A DNA stretch of 64,000 nt from Donghicola eburneus (GCF_900115865.1 NZ_FOXY01000003.1:372001-436000), one strand, 5' to 3'. Positions 17,724 through 27,128 are shown, numbered from the stretch's first letter. The notes: a model not told the origin generated them from the sequence alone. Numbers and translations: made by a program.

Positions 17724-19220
17724 TTAGATTTTCTGGTCGTACTCGCCGACCGCAGGCTCGGTGCGGATCACGTCGTCGATCTCTTTGAAGATCGCGCGCA
17801 GTTCCTCGTCGCTTTCCGAGCTTTCGCAAACCACAACCAGGTTCGGGGTGTTCGACGATGCGCGCACCAGACCCCAGCTGCCGTTTTCCAGAATGACGCG
17901 GGCGCCGTTCACGGTGACAACCTCTTTGATCGCCTTGCCGGCAAAGGTCTCGCCAGCGTCAGCCTTGGCAACCAGCTTCTCGACGATGCGATCCAGTACG
18001 TCGTACTTTTCAGTATCGGCGCAGTAGGGTGACATAGTCGGGGTCGAGTAGGTCTTGGGCAGAGCCTTGCGCAGGTCCGACATGGACATGTCGGGGTTGC
18101 GGTCCATCAGTTTGCAGATCTCAACTGCGACGCGCATGCCGCAATCGTAGCCGCGACCCACAGGCTCGGCCAAGAAGTAGTGGCCCGACTTTTCAAAGCC
18201 TGCCAGCGCACCGATTTCCTTGACGCGGCGCTTCATGTGGCTGTGGCCTGTCTTCCAGTAGTCGGCTTTCACGCCGCGTGCCTGCAACTCGGGGTCCGAG
18301 GCAAACAGGCCGGTCGATTTCACGTCCGCCACGAAGGTCGAGCCGGGGTACAGCTTCGACAGGTCGCGGGCCATGATGACGCCGACTTTGTCTGCGAAAA
18401 TCTCTTCGCCTTCGTCGTCAACAACGCCGCAGCGGTCGCCGTCACCGTCGAAACCTAGCGCGATGTCTGCGCCCGACGCTTTCAGCGTGTCGGACATGTC
18501 GTGCAGCATTTCCATAGCTTCGGGGTTCGGGTTGTAATTCGGGAAGGTGTAGTCCAGCTCATTGTGCGAGGGGACAACCTCTACGCCAATGCGCTCCAGA
18601 ATTTCGGGTGCCAGAGCCGACGCGGTGCCGTTGCCGGTCGCGCAGACGACTTTGAGCGGGCGAGACATTTTGAAGTCGCCGATCAGGTCTTGAATGTAGG
18701 CTTCCTTGACGCCCTCGACCAGTTCGTACGAACCGCCTTCGTGGGCTTCACCCAGACCACCCAGAACGATGTCGCGCAGTTCGCCCATCTCGTCGGGGCC
18801 GTGCGTCAGCGGGCGGTCAAAGCCCATCTTCACGCCGGTCCAGCCGTTGGGGTTGTGCGATGCGGTGACCATGGCCACAGCGGGGACGTCCAGATGGAAC
18901 TGGCTGAAATAGGCCATGGGGGACAGGGCAGGGCCGATGTCCTTGACCTGAATACCCGCCTGCATCAGGCCGAGGATCAGCGCGTTTTTGATGGCCAGAG
19001 AATAGTCGCGATAATCGTTGCCGACGGCGATCACGGGCTCAATGCCACGCTTGCGCATCTGGGTGCCAAGGCCCAGACCCAGAGCGGTCATACCGGGTAG
19101 GTTAATTTCCTCGGGGTATTTCCAGCGGGCATCGTATTCGCGGAAGCCGGTGGGCTTGATCATCGGACGCAGCAGGAAGTCCCAAGTGTTGGGTGTTACG
19201 TCGGCAATCGGCTTGGTCAT
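17724..19220 (-). CDS. Phosphomannomutase/phosphoglucomutase
   Basis: A 498-residue alpha-D-phosphohexomutase that interconverts sugar 6- and 1-phosphates to feed nucleotide-sugar synthesis. Seen: the catalytic phosphoserine loop TASHNPNGWTG near residue 118, the metal-binding loop FDGDGDRCG near residue 257, the sugar-specificity GFEKSGHYF near residue 343, and a C-terminal phosphate-binding RASSNTPN near residue 440. I chose the ATG at 19220 (MTKPIADV); the frame extends four codons to 19232. It lies next to capsule-export genes on the same strand, fitting a role in surface polysaccharide supply. Substrate preference (mannose or glucose) is not certain. Confidence 0.9.
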   Translation of the reverse strand: MTKPIADVTPNTWDFLLRPMIKPTGFREYDARWKYPEEINLPGMTALGLGLGTQMRKRGIEPVIAVGNDYRDYSLAIKNALILGLMQAGIQVKDIGPALSPMAYFSQFHLDVPAVAMVTASHNPNGWTGVKMGFDRPLTHGPDEMGELRDIVLGGLGEAHEGGSYELVEGVKEAYIQDLIGDFKMSRPLKVVCATGNGTASALAPEILERIGVEVVPSHNELDYTFPNYNPNPEAMEMLHDMSDTLKASGADIALGFDGDGDRCGVVDDEGEEIFADKVGVIMARDLSKLYPGSTFVADVKSTGLFASDPELQARGVKADYWKTGHSHMKRRVKEIGALAGFEKSGHYFLAEPVGRGYDCGMRVAVEICKLMDRNPDMSMSDLRKALPKTYSTPTMSPYCADTEKYDVLDRIVEKLVAKADAGETFAGKAIKEVVTVNGARVILENGSWGLVRASSNTPNLVVVCESSESDEELRAIFKEIDDVIRTEPAVGEYDQKI

Positions 19221-19322
19221 ATTAGAAATCACTCTTTCTGTATTTTAAAAAACGGCAGGTACGCACACGTTACTCTCGCTAGTAATTAGCGCTCGGACCC
19301 GAACTGCAACACCCTTTTACCC

Positions 19323-20915
19323 TCAGCTTGTGACTTGTTCACGAAGGATCGACGCTGTGAGCGAAATCATGAGGTAAATTCCGGCAAAAATCAAAAAACT
19401 GACCACGGTATTCTCGAACGCCTTGGGGTAAGTTGCCTGATCGGGCACGACAGGCTCTACGCCGCGGGACAGATAGCGTGTCTGGCGGCTGGCTTCGATT
19501 TGGGCAGACTCCAGATTCTGTAGTGCGGATTGTAAGAGCAAGTCCCGAGTCGCGACATCCGCTTGGGCCAGTGATATCTTGGCAGAAATCGCAGCCAGAG
19601 AGTCCTCGCCTTGGGTCGCTTCGTTCATGCGAGTCTCAAGTTCGGCAATGGCTGCTTGCAGGCGGCGGATGTCTCCCTCGACGCCGTCGACGCGGCTTTG
19701 GTTGGGACGTGCGTTGTCTAGCAAAGCCTGCAGTTGCAGCTGCTTTTCCTGCAATTCGATCTGGCGCTGTGTGATTTGTTGACGCAGTGCGCCAATCACA
19801 CCTTCGGGATCCACGATCGCGGCTTCCTGTTGCAGCGCAACCAAGGCCTCTTGGGCTTCGCGGCGTAGACGTTCGGCTTCGGCCAGCGACTTGCGAGATT
19901 CGCTCAGTTGGTCTTCGCGTTTGCGCAGGGTCTGGCTGTCCACGCGCTCTTCGGCGTAGCGGATCAGCGCGTCGGAAAAGGCTTTGCTGGCTTCGGGATT
20001 CACGGCGATCACCTCTAGGCCCATGACGCCTTCAGTCGGGTCGTAGCCAATTAGGACTTTGCGTTTATAGAGCTTGTAGGCCTCTTCGTTGGTGGCGTCC
20101 TCATCAAGACGAAGGATCGGATCGATCCAGTCCTGCTGGAAATGAGCCTTGAAGCCGAGTTCCTCATTCAAGCGTAGCATTGCCTCGCGCGATTGCAGAT
20201 AGCGCTGGATTGCGACGGCCTCTTGGTTGGTGTTCATCTGTGACGGGAGCAGACCTCCTAGGCCGCCCGCACCGCTCGACTGGTCCGAGGTTTGAATGAT
20301 GAAGTCCGAGGTGGTCGCATATTGCGGTGTTGCCTCGAAATAGAAGAACCAGCCGCAAATCGCGGTCGGCAAGAAAACAAAGAACAGCAGGCGTAGAGCC
20401 AGCAAGCCGGTTTTCTTGCGGCGGCGCTTGCTGATCTCGGCTTGGATGCGCCCGATTTCACGCGCGCGGCGTTCGGCTGGGCTTTCGCCATCGCTGACTT
20501 CGGTGCTGGGCAGGGTCTCCTGACGGCGCTCTGGCACGGTTTGCGGCAGCTTGGTCAGCTTGGTTTCTTCGGGGTCCGAGACGACCAGGTCGAGCGAGGC
20601 AGACCGCTGGAACGGGTCAATCCCACGCTTGCGCAGCTGGCGTACAGCGTCGAAATCGGAGGTGGCCGGAATATCATGCTTCTGGGCCAAACGGCGGGCG
20701 AGGCGCAGCTGGCGACCTGTTAGACCTTCTTTGCGGATGGCATCAATGTCGTTCTCAGAATCGACTTCTGCACGCGAGGAAACAGCGCCAGCCATGGTCT
20801 GACGCTCTTCGGTTTCGGGCGTCTCTTCCGGAGCAGGGGGCTGCGGTGCGGCGACCGGTTTGGCAAGCGGCTCTCGGCTGATGCGGAATTTTCTAGCTTT
20901 TGGTTTCGTAGTCAT
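19323..20915 (-). CDS. Capsule polysaccharide export inner-membrane protein, KpsE-like
   Basis: A polysaccharide co-polymerase-type protein of the KpsE/Wzz superfamily that links an ABC exporter to the outer membrane. It has a long N-terminal cytoplasmic part (about 170 residues, Pro/Glu-rich, with RLARRLAQKHDIPATSDFD), one membrane segment near residues 180-200 (LLALRLLFFVFLPTAICGWF), a periplasmic part with coiled coil from about residue 315 to 465, and a second membrane segment near the C-terminus (VVSFLIFAGIYLMISL). The ATG at 20915 overlaps the kpsT-like gene by 23 bases; an in-frame start at 20936 is possible. The N-terminal extension exceeds that of classical KpsE. Confidence 0.82.
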   Translation of the reverse strand: MTTKPKARKFRISREPLAKPVAAPQPPAPEETPETEERQTMAGAVSSRAEVDSENDIDAIRKEGLTGRQLRLARRLAQKHDIPATSDFDAVRQLRKRGIDPFQRSASLDLVVSDPEETKLTKLPQTVPERRQETLPSTEVSDGESPAERRAREIGRIQAEISKRRRKKTGLLALRLLFFVFLPTAICGWFFYFEATPQYATTSDFIIQTSDQSSGAGGLGGLLPSQMNTNQEAVAIQRYLQSREAMLRLNEELGFKAHFQQDWIDPILRLDEDATNEEAYKLYKRKVLIGYDPTEGVMGLEVIAVNPEASKAFSDALIRYAEERVDSQTLRKREDQLSESRKSLAEAERLRREAQEALVALQQEAAIVDPEGVIGALRQQITQRQIELQEKQLQLQALLDNARPNQSRVDGVEGDIRRLQAAIAELETRMNEATQGEDSLAAISAKISLAQADVATRDLLLQSALQNLESAQIEASRQTRYLSRGVEPVVPDQATYPKAFENTVVSFLIFAGIYLMISLTASILREQVTS

Positions 20916-21552
20916 ACAGCTGCTTCGCTTCCTCAAGGCTGTCGAACATGTGCAGTTGCCCGTGCATCAGGACAGCAGCTTTGCGACAGTATTTTTCCAG
21001 CGTCTCCGGCTGGTGTGACACGATCACGATCGTCGTTGTGCGCAACCGTTCCCGCAAGAGGTCGGCCGCCTTTTTGTTAAATTCTACATCCGTTGTAGAC
21101 GGCATCCCTTCGTCGATCAGGTAGATGTCGAAGTCCAAGGCCAGCATGAGGGCAAACGTAAATCTGGATTTCATGCCCGCCGAATATGTGCCGAGCGGTT
21201 GGTCGAAATATTCCTCGAGTCCACACAGCCAGCGACAGAACGCCTCGACGTAGTCGGGGTCCAAACCGTATAGGCGCGCGATGTAGCGGGCGTTTTCCAT
21301 CGCCGACAGCTTCGAGATGACGCCGCCCATGAACCCCAGCGGGAAAGAGATTTTGCACCCGCGGATAATCTCGCCTTCGTCGGGTTTTTCCAGACCGGCC
21401 ATCATGTTAACGACTGTGGTCTTGCCCGTGCCGTTCGGCGCGAGGATACCCATAGACTCTCCCAAATCGACACGAAAAGACGCGCGATCCAAGATCACTT
21501 TGTGCTGCGTTCCGGTCCAGAACGACTTGCTGACATTTCTGAATTCCAGCAT
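20893..21552 (-). CDS. Capsule polysaccharide ABC transporter ATP-binding protein, KpsT-like
   Basis: ATPase subunit of a type-2 polysaccharide exporter. It has Walker A LAPNGTGKTT near residue 40, an ABC signature YSAGMKSR near residue 133, Walker B IYLIDEG near residue 152, and the switch histidine in VIVSHQP near residue 186. About 219 residues, a normal size for KpsT. The ATG at 21552 (MLEFRN) is preferred because GAGG sits six bases upstream; an ATG at 21570 is in frame. It is coupled to the KpsE-like gene, but the permease KpsM is not adjacent and no other export gene lies nearby. Confidence 0.88.
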   Translation of the reverse strand: MLEFRNVSKSFWTGTQHKVILDRASFRVDLGESMGILAPNGTGKTTVVNMMAGLEKPDEGEIIRGCKISFPLGFMGGVISKLSAMENARYIARLYGLDPDYVEAFCRWLCGLEEYFDQPLGTYSAGMKSRFTFALMLALDFDIYLIDEGMPSTTDVEFNKKAADLLRERLRTTTIVIVSHQPETLEKYCRKAAVLMHGQLHMFDSLEEAKQLYDYETKS

Positions 21553-21632
21553 GCCTTGCCTCGGTGCCATGTTTGGCGGTTCTTATTCTTAGGTAGATTA
21601 ACGGTTAACTAAGCGCAAACTTTGCAGGAACT

Positions 21633-22256
21633 ATGTCAAAAAAACGCGATGTAGGACAACCCGCGTTAGAAGCTCTCAAAGCGGAACTATCGATATGCGG
21701 TATCTGTGCGCAACGATTTGCGCAGACGGCGACGGGTCATAGCCCGCGTCCGGTGGTCTGGGTCGGCTCTGGTGCGCGGTTGCTGATCGCGGGGCAAGCG
21801 CCGGGGATGCGGGTGCACCACAGTGGTCAGCCGTTCACAGACCCCTCGGGCGACCGTCTGCGCGACTGGATGGGTGTGACGCCAGAGCAATTCTATGACC
21901 GATCGCGCGTGGCGATCCTGCCCATGGCCTTCTGCTTTCCGGGCTACGATGCCAAAGGCGCGGATCTGCCGCCGCCGCCAATCTGTGCACAGACGTGGCG
22001 CGTCCCATTGATTGAGGCGCTCGGGACGGTCCGGCTAACGCTCGCGGTGGGGGGATATGCCCAGAAATGGCACATCGGCGCGCGCACATCTGTCACTCAG
22101 ACAGTGACGGAATGGCGCGATCATCTGGAAAACGGTGTCCTGCCCTTGCCTCATCCGTCGTGGCGCAATACCGCATGGCTCAAGAAAAACCCGTGGTTCG
22201 AGGCAGAGCTGCTGCCGGTGCTGCGGGCCAAGGTCAAAGAGGTGCTAGATGACTGA
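21633..22256 (+). CDS. Uracil-DNA glycosylase family protein
   Basis: A 207-residue protein with the uracil-DNA glycosylase fold. Motif blocks: LLIAGQAPGMRVHHSGQPF near residue 49 (uracil-binding loop type), FPGYDAKGADLPPPPIC near residue 102, and the C-terminal LPHPSWRNT near residue 171 corresponding to the HPSxxN active-site loop. Two cysteines in SICGICAQ near residue 22 resemble part of an iron-sulfur site, but four in the family 4 spacing are not evident. Base-excision repair is likely; the exact subfamily is unclear. The SseB-domain gene overlaps its end by eight bases. Confidence 0.78.
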   Translation: MSKKRDVGQPALEALKAELSICGICAQRFAQTATGHSPRPVVWVGSGARLLIAGQAPGMRVHHSGQPFTDPSGDRLRDWMGVTPEQFYDRSRVAILPMAFCFPGYDAKGADLPPPPICAQTWRVPLIEALGTVRLTLAVGGYAQKWHIGARTSVTQTVTEWRDHLENGVLPLPHPSWRNTAWLKKNPWFEAELLPVLRAKVKEVLDD

Positions 22257-23031
22257 GACACTCCTGGATCAAGCCCACGCCGCCATGGACGCCGCTCCTG
22301 AAAACGAGGCCGCGCGCCTACGGTTCTATGATGTGCTGTCCGGATCGGAACTCTTCCTGCTGCTCGAAGAAGAGTCCGAAGGCGAGACGATCAAGCCGCG
22401 GCTCTTTCCCGTCGATGGCACTGAGTTCGCCGTGGTGTTCGACACCGAAGCGCGACTCGCTCGGTTCGCCGAGGGCGAAGCGCCCTATGCCGCGATCCCG
22501 GGCCGTGTGTTGGCAGAGATGCTGAACGGGCAGGGGATTGGCCTTGGCGTTAATCTAACAGTCGCACCGTCAGAGATGTTGCTGCCCCCCGAAGCTATCA
22601 GTTGGATCACCGATACCCTGTCGTCCTCCCCCGAAGAGGGCGAGGCGAATATCGAAGAATTCCTCTCCCCACGCGGATTGCCGGACTCCCTGTTGGTGTC
22701 GTTGGACAGCCGACTGGCATCGGCCGCCGGTTTGGCGCGGTTCGCCTATCTGGTGGGTGTCCGCTACGAAGGCGGCGCGATGGGCCACATGTTGGGGGTT
22801 GTGGACCCTGTTGCGGGGGCAGAGCCGTCGATCGCGCGGGCTGTGCACGCGGCGCTGACCTTTTCGGGGATTGAGGCGGGAAGCATCGACGTGTCCTTCT
22901 TCCGCGCGTCCGATCCGATGTCTGCGGCGCTAGCCAAGGTCGGTCTGCGGTTCGATCTGCCCCAACCCGAAGAGAAAGAGGGCCCCAAAGCCCCCGGCCG
23001 CGACCCGAACAATCCGCCGAAACTGCGCTAG
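22249..23031 (+). CDS. SseB N-terminal domain protein
   Basis: A 260-residue soluble protein with an SseB-type N-terminal domain (LFLLLEEESEGETIKPRLFPVDGTEFAVVF region near residues 38-65, given as the short block LFPVDGTEFAVVFD) and a C-terminal domain of the SseB C-terminal type (AGLARFAYLVGV near residue 160, acidic/Pro-rich tail). No enzymatic residues are evident and the function of chromosomal SseB-domain proteins is poorly known. It starts within the upstream uracil-DNA glycosylase gene with GAGGTG before the ATG, suggesting coupling. Confidence 0.75.
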   Translation: MTETLLDQAHAAMDAAPENEAARLRFYDVLSGSELFLLLEEESEGETIKPRLFPVDGTEFAVVFDTEARLARFAEGEAPYAAIPGRVLAEMLNGQGIGLGVNLTVAPSEMLLPPEAISWITDTLSSSPEEGEANIEEFLSPRGLPDSLLVSLDSRLASAAGLARFAYLVGVRYEGGAMGHMLGVVDPVAGAEPSIARAVHAALTFSGIEAGSIDVSFFRASDPMSAALAKVGLRFDLPQPEEKEGPKAPGRDPNNPPKLR

Positions 23032-23130
23032 GCCCTGATGCCATGCGGTGGGTGCACAGCCGCCCCGCCGCAGCCGATTGTGGACATTTCCCTGACTGTG
23101 TGGGACATGAACGCCCAACAGGAGAACGCT

Positions 23131-24465
23131 ATGACGACCACCCGCTTTGCCCCTTCGCCGACCGGTTATATCCACGTTGGTAACCTGCGCACCGCGCTGA
23201 TGAACTACCTGATCGCCCGCAAAGAGGGCGGCAAATTCATCCTGCGCATCGACGACACCGACCCCGAACGGTCCAAGGAAGAATACGTCGATGCCATCAA
23301 GCAGGATCTGGAATGGCTCGGCATCCAGTGGGATCAGGTCGAGCGTCAGTCTGAGCGTCTGGATCGCTACGAGGATGCGGCGAACAAACTGCGTGAGATG
23401 GGCCGTTTCTACGAATGCTTCGAGACCCCGACCGAGCTGGACCTGAAGCGCAAGAAGCAGCTGAACATGGGCAAGCCCCCCGTCTACGACCGCGCCGCCT
23501 TGGCTCTGTCGGACGAGGAAAAGGAAAAGCTGCGCGCAGAGCGTGGCGCTGGCGTCTGGCGCTTCAAATTGGATCACGAGCGGATCGAGTGGACCGACGG
23601 CATCCTTGGCGACCTGTCGATCGACGCGGCCTCGGTCTCTGACCCCGTGCTGATCCGTGCGGACGGCCAGATGCTGTACACGCTGGCTTCGGTTGTTGAC
23701 GACACCGATATGGGCGTGACCCACGTTGTGCGCGGCTCTGACCACGTGACCAACACCGCGACCCAGATCCAGATCATGCGCGCCTTGGGCCATGATCACC
23801 CTGCGTTCGCCCACCATTCGCTACTGACCGGCCCGCAGGGCGAGGCACTGTCAAAACGTCTGGGTACCCTGTCCCTGCGCGATCTGCGTGCTGCTGGCGT
23901 GCAGCCGATGGCTCTGCTGTCGCTTATGGCACGTCTTGGCTCGTCGCAGCCTGTGGAACTGCGCACGTCGATGGAAGAGCTGATCGAAGGCTTCGACATC
24001 GGCCAGTTCGGCTCGGCCCCGACGAAGTTCGACAGCAATGACCTGTACCCGCTGACCGCGCGCATCAACGCGGCGAAACCTTATTCGGAAGTCGCACCTC
24101 TGATCGCAGACCTGGGTGTTCCTGCTGAGCTGGCAGAGCAGTTCTGGACTGTCAGCCGCGAGAACATCACCGTGCTGGATGACCTCAAGGGGTGGTGGGA
24201 GCTGTTCCACGATGGCGCAGAGCCCAAAGTTGCCGACGAAGACCGCGAGATGATCGAGCAGGCGATGACCCTGCTGCCTGAGGGTCCGTTTGACGGTGAC
24301 ACGTGGGGCAATTGGACTTCTGCGGTGAAAGAGGCGACTGGTCGCAAAGGCAAGGGCCTGTTTATGCCTTTGCGCCGCGCTGTAACCGGTCAGGACCGTG
24401 GCCCCGATATGTCGGATGTCATGCCCTTGCTTCAGGTCGTCAAGGCACGCGGGTTCAAGGCCTAA
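23131..24465 (+). CDS. gltX: Glutamyl-tRNA synthetase
   Basis: Class I aminoacyl-tRNA synthetase charging tRNA-Glu. The N-terminus MTTTRFAPSPTGYIHVGNLRTAL carries the HIGH-type motif (HVGN), and the KMSKS-type motif is GEALSKRLG near residue 238. The length of about 444 residues is typical. The ATG at 23131 is chosen because CAGGAGA lies upstream and the homology starts there; an in-frame start at 23038 would add 31 unrelated residues. Alphaproteobacteria often have two GltX proteins, one of which can be specialised; which one this is cannot be judged here. A strong terminator follows. Confidence 0.92.
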   Translation: MTTTRFAPSPTGYIHVGNLRTALMNYLIARKEGGKFILRIDDTDPERSKEEYVDAIKQDLEWLGIQWDQVERQSERLDRYEDAANKLREMGRFYECFETPTELDLKRKKQLNMGKPPVYDRAALALSDEEKEKLRAERGAGVWRFKLDHERIEWTDGILGDLSIDAASVSDPVLIRADGQMLYTLASVVDDTDMGVTHVVRGSDHVTNTATQIQIMRALGHDHPAFAHHSLLTGPQGEALSKRLGTLSLRDLRAAGVQPMALLSLMARLGSSQPVELRTSMEELIEGFDIGQFGSAPTKFDSNDLYPLTARINAAKPYSEVAPLIADLGVPAELAEQFWTVSRENITVLDDLKGWWELFHDGAEPKVADEDREMIEQAMTLLPEGPFDGDTWGNWTSAVKEATGRKGKGLFMPLRRAVTGQDRGPDMSDVMPLLQVVKARGFKA

Positions 24466-24491
24466 GCCGACTGAAAAATACTCTGACATTG

Positions 24492-24516
24492 GGGGCGCGT
24501 TCAGCGCCCCTTTTTT
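24492..24516 (+). terminator. Intrinsic terminator after gltX
   Basis: Stem GGGGCGC at 24492-24498 and GCGCCCC at 24504-24510 with a five-base loop, followed by six T residues (24511-24516). Confidence 0.9.
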
Positions 24517-24522
24517 GCGTGG

Positions 24523-25032
24523 TCAGGCCAGTTTGTGCGCCAGACCCAGCATCTTAACCAGCGTATTCATATTTCTTGTCGTGCCCGTGGAAGTGCCCGG
24601 CAAGACAAGCTTGGATCGCCCTATGCCCGAGGGGTAATGGGCGTAAATCTCTCGTGCACCGGCCACGACCTGTTCATCTTGTTGCCCGTTCAAGGGAGCG
24701 CTCAGATCAGGTGGACCGTCAAGCAAGAGTACCCCTATCTGATTTCCTGCGGCTTTGGGGAAGGGGTTTGTCTGGACGATCTGCGAGATTTCTTTCGGGG
24801 TGCGAATATGCACTCGGATTGTCTTGCCGCAGTATTCATAGAGGCGCGCTTCGAGCGAAACGCGTGCGCCCTCGGGCGTCATGTCCGTGGAAAAGATGAC
24901 GTTTCCGCTGGCGATATAGGTTTGCACGTCCTCAAAACCGATATCCCGACACATCCGCGCCAAGTCAGACATGGGCAGCTTGCCCGTGCCGCCAACGTTC
25001 ACGGATCGTAGAAAGGCGATGTAGATGCTCAT
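24523..25032 (-). CDS. DUF1697 family protein
   Basis: A 169-residue protein of the DUF1697 family. The N-terminal signature is clear: YIAFLRSVNVGGTGKLPMSDL (residues 4-24, of which FLRSVNVGG is diagnostic), then VQTYIASGNVIF near residue 37, and the C-terminal TGTTRNMNTLVKML near residue 148. The family has an unknown function. It lies 42 bases downstream of cbbR on the same strand, but there is no reason to link it to carbon fixation. Confidence 0.87.
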   Translation of the reverse strand: MSIYIAFLRSVNVGGTGKLPMSDLARMCRDIGFEDVQTYIASGNVIFSTDMTPEGARVSLEARLYEYCGKTIRVHIRTPKEISQIVQTNPFPKAAGNQIGVLLLDGPPDLSAPLNGQQDEQVVAGAREIYAHYPSGIGRSKLVLPGTSTGTTRNMNTLVKMLGLAHKLA

Positions 25033-25074
25033 GCGCGGAGTGTGGCAGCTTCCACCGCGCGCACCAAGTCAGGA

Positions 25075-26007
25075 TTAGCTCAGGTCAAGACTGGGCTCTA
25101 TGACGTCGGCGTGGTCCAGAATCCAGCGTTCGACCGCAGTGACAGCAGCGGCTTTGTCCGCGCGCGGCTGGGGCAGCAGATACCATTTGCGATAGATGGG
25201 CAGACCTTGGACGCGCAAACGCACCAATCGCCCCGACGCCAGTTCATCCGCCACTGTATGGGCCGAGATCATGGCGATCCCCAGCCCGTGGATCACGGCC
25301 TGCTTGATCGTCTCGTTCGAGGACATCTCGGTGATGCCAGCAACTTGGTCATGACCGATCTCGTCCAGAAAGCGGGTGGCCAGAATGCGGGTGCCAGAGC
25401 CGGCCTCGCGCATGACAAAGCGTTCGCGCAGTAGCGCCTCGCGCGGGACCATGGGGTCGCGCGCGAGCGGGTGGTCCTGATTGGCAATGATGATGTGGGG
25501 ATGATCGAACAGGGGCATCGCCTCGGTCAGAAAGGTGCGGGGCGGGCGACCCATGATGCACAGGTCCAGCTCTGCCCGCTCCATCGCTTCGACGATTTCC
25601 TCTCGGTTGCCGACGCGCAAGGCCACCTGAACATCCGGCATCTCCCGCTGCAAAAGAGCCACGATTCGAGGAGCGAAATACTTGCCCGTACTCACAACCC
25701 CCAGAACTACGCGTCCCGACAGCCCCTGACCCAGCGCACCAATTTGTCGCACTGCCCGATCCAATGAGGTTTCGATCTCTGCCGCAGCGCGCAGCAGGGC
25801 GCGCCCTTGGGCGGTTGGTATGTTGCGTTCTGCACCTGCACGGGACAGCAGTGGTGAGCCGACAATCGCCTCTAGGGTTTTCAATTGGTTATGGACGGCT
25901 GGGCCGGTCAAATTCAGCCTTTCTGCAGCTGCGAGAATGGTGCTTTCTTCGACCACCGCAGTCAGAGCGCGGAGTTGCTTGAGTGTGATCTGGTCCAAAC
26001 GCGGCAT
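25075..26007 (-). CDS. cbbR: CbbR, LysR-type activator of the Calvin cycle operon
   Basis: LysR-family regulator of 310 residues. The N-terminal helix-turn-helix is LKQLRALTAVVEE through ILAAAERLNLTGPAVHNQLKTLE (residues 9-46), and the effector-binding domain has the CbbR-type VVLGVVSTGKYFAPRIVALL near residue 100 and SNETIKQAVIHGLGIAMISA near residue 229. It is divergent from cbbF across about 100 bases containing inverted repeats. CbbR of other autotrophs responds to metabolites such as ribulose bisphosphate, NADPH or phosphoenolpyruvate; the effector here is not known. Position and sequence make the identity very likely. Confidence 0.9.
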   Translation of the reverse strand: MPRLDQITLKQLRALTAVVEESTILAAAERLNLTGPAVHNQLKTLEAIVGSPLLSRAGAERNIPTAQGRALLRAAAEIETSLDRAVRQIGALGQGLSGRVVLGVVSTGKYFAPRIVALLQREMPDVQVALRVGNREEIVEAMERAELDLCIMGRPPRTFLTEAMPLFDHPHIIIANQDHPLARDPMVPREALLRERFVMREAGSGTRILATRFLDEIGHDQVAGITEMSSNETIKQAVIHGLGIAMISAHTVADELASGRLVRLRVQGLPIYRKWYLLPQPRADKAAAVTAVERWILDHADVIEPSLDLS

Positions 26008-26036
26008 TCAATTTTCCTGACACTTCGTACAGAAAT

Positions 26037-26079
26037 TTGAAATTTTATTATCATTCAACCTGAGGATTATCAATCTCAG
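26037..26079. promoter_or_regulatory. Candidate CbbR operator between cbbR and cbbF
   Basis: Two adjacent inverted repeats lie in the divergent promoter region: TTGAA-N12-TTCAA at 26037-26058 and CTGAG-N10-CTCAG at 26060-26079. ATTATCA is also repeated directly at 26047 and 26066. The spacing and position fit the tandem recognition and activation sites of LysR-type regulators (T-N11-A type). Assignment to CbbR is by location. Confidence 0.6.
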
Positions 26080-26111
26080 CTTCGGTTCAGGGAGGGGAGG
26101 CCCTAAACGTG

Positions 26112-27110
26112 ATGCAAGAGATACGAATTCCCAGAGGGGGCGTTCCAGCCCCGCTTTGGCAGGTTATGAATGCTCTGTGCGATGTGGCGGTCGGTTTGTC
26201 GGACGCTGTGGGGCGCGGACCGCTGGCGGGACAACTGGCCGCCAACATCGGCCACAACACCGATGGCGATCAGCAAAAGGCGCTGGATGTGCTGGCCGAC
26301 GACGCATTCGCCCATGCCATGCAAGGCACCGGTGTCCGCTGGTACGCCTCGGAAGAGCGCGAGACGGTCAACGAGATCGACGTAAACGGTGCCTTGGCGC
26401 TGGCGATTGATCCGCTGGATGGTTCGTCGAACATCAACTGCAACGTGTCGATCGGGACCATCTTTTCGATCCAGCCGGCGCTGGACGACGGGACCGAGAC
26501 GTTTCTGCGGGATGGCAGCCACCTGCTGGCGTCGGGCTACTTTATCTACGGGCCCCATACCGCGCTGGTTGTGACATTTGGCGATGGTGTGCGTCAGTAC
26601 ATTCTGGATCGGGTTGAGGGCGCCTTTGTTGAGACCGAGACCACGATGATCCCGCCAGAGGCGAGCGAGTTCGCGATCAACGCGTCGAACTACCGCCATT
26701 GGGCCAAGCCGGTTCGGGCCTATATCGATGATTGTCTGGCTGGGTCCGAAGGCCCGCGCGGCAAGAATTTCAACATGCGTTGGGTGGCGTCTTTGGTGGC
26801 TGAAACCCACCGGATCATGTGCCGCGGCGGGATCTTCTTGTACCCCGGTGACGAACGCAAAGGCTACGAGAATGGCCGCCTGCGTCTGGTCTACGAATGC
26901 GCGCCCATCGCCTTTTTGGTCGAGCAAGCGGGCGGTAAAGCGACCACCGGCACCGCTCGTGTTCTGAGCCAGATCCCGACGAGCCTGCATGCCCGAACGC
27001 CTATGGTCTTTGGCACCGCAGACAAGGTCGACCGCGTCAGCACCTATCACGATCTGCCCGAGACCGAAGTCTCTGCTCTGTTCGGCAACCGCGGCCTGTT
27101 CCGCGCCTGA
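26112..27110 (+). CDS. cbbF: Class I fructose-1,6-bisphosphatase, CBB type (also likely sedoheptulose-1,7-bisphosphatase)
   Basis: Hydrolyses fructose 1,6-bisphosphate, and in bacterial Calvin operons usually also sedoheptulose 1,7-bisphosphate, in ribulose regeneration. The metal-binding signature [16 protein letters not shown] is near residues 96-111, and the sugar-phosphate site [19 protein letters not shown] lies near residues 240-258. The length of 332 residues is normal. ATG 26112 is preceded by GTG at 26109; a GGGAGGGGAGG run upstream gives the ribosome site. It is the first gene of the operon. Confidence 0.94.
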   Translation: MQEIRIPRGGVPAPLWQVMNALCDVAVGLSDAVGRGPLAGQLAANIGHNTDGDQQKALDVLADDAFAHAMQGTGVRWYASEERETVNEIDVNGALALAIDPLDGSSNINCNVSIGTIFSIQPALDDGTETFLRDGSHLLASGYFIYGPHTALVVTFGDGVRQYILDRVEGAFVETETTMIPPEASEFAINASNYRHWAKPVRAYIDDCLAGSEGPRGKNFNMRWVASLVAETHRIMCRGGIFLYPGDERKGYENGRLRLVYECAPIAFLVEQAGGKATTGTARVLSQIPTSLHARTPMVFGTADKVDRVSTYHDLPETEVSALFGNRGLFRA

Positions 27111-27128
27111 CCCTGACTGGAAAATACT

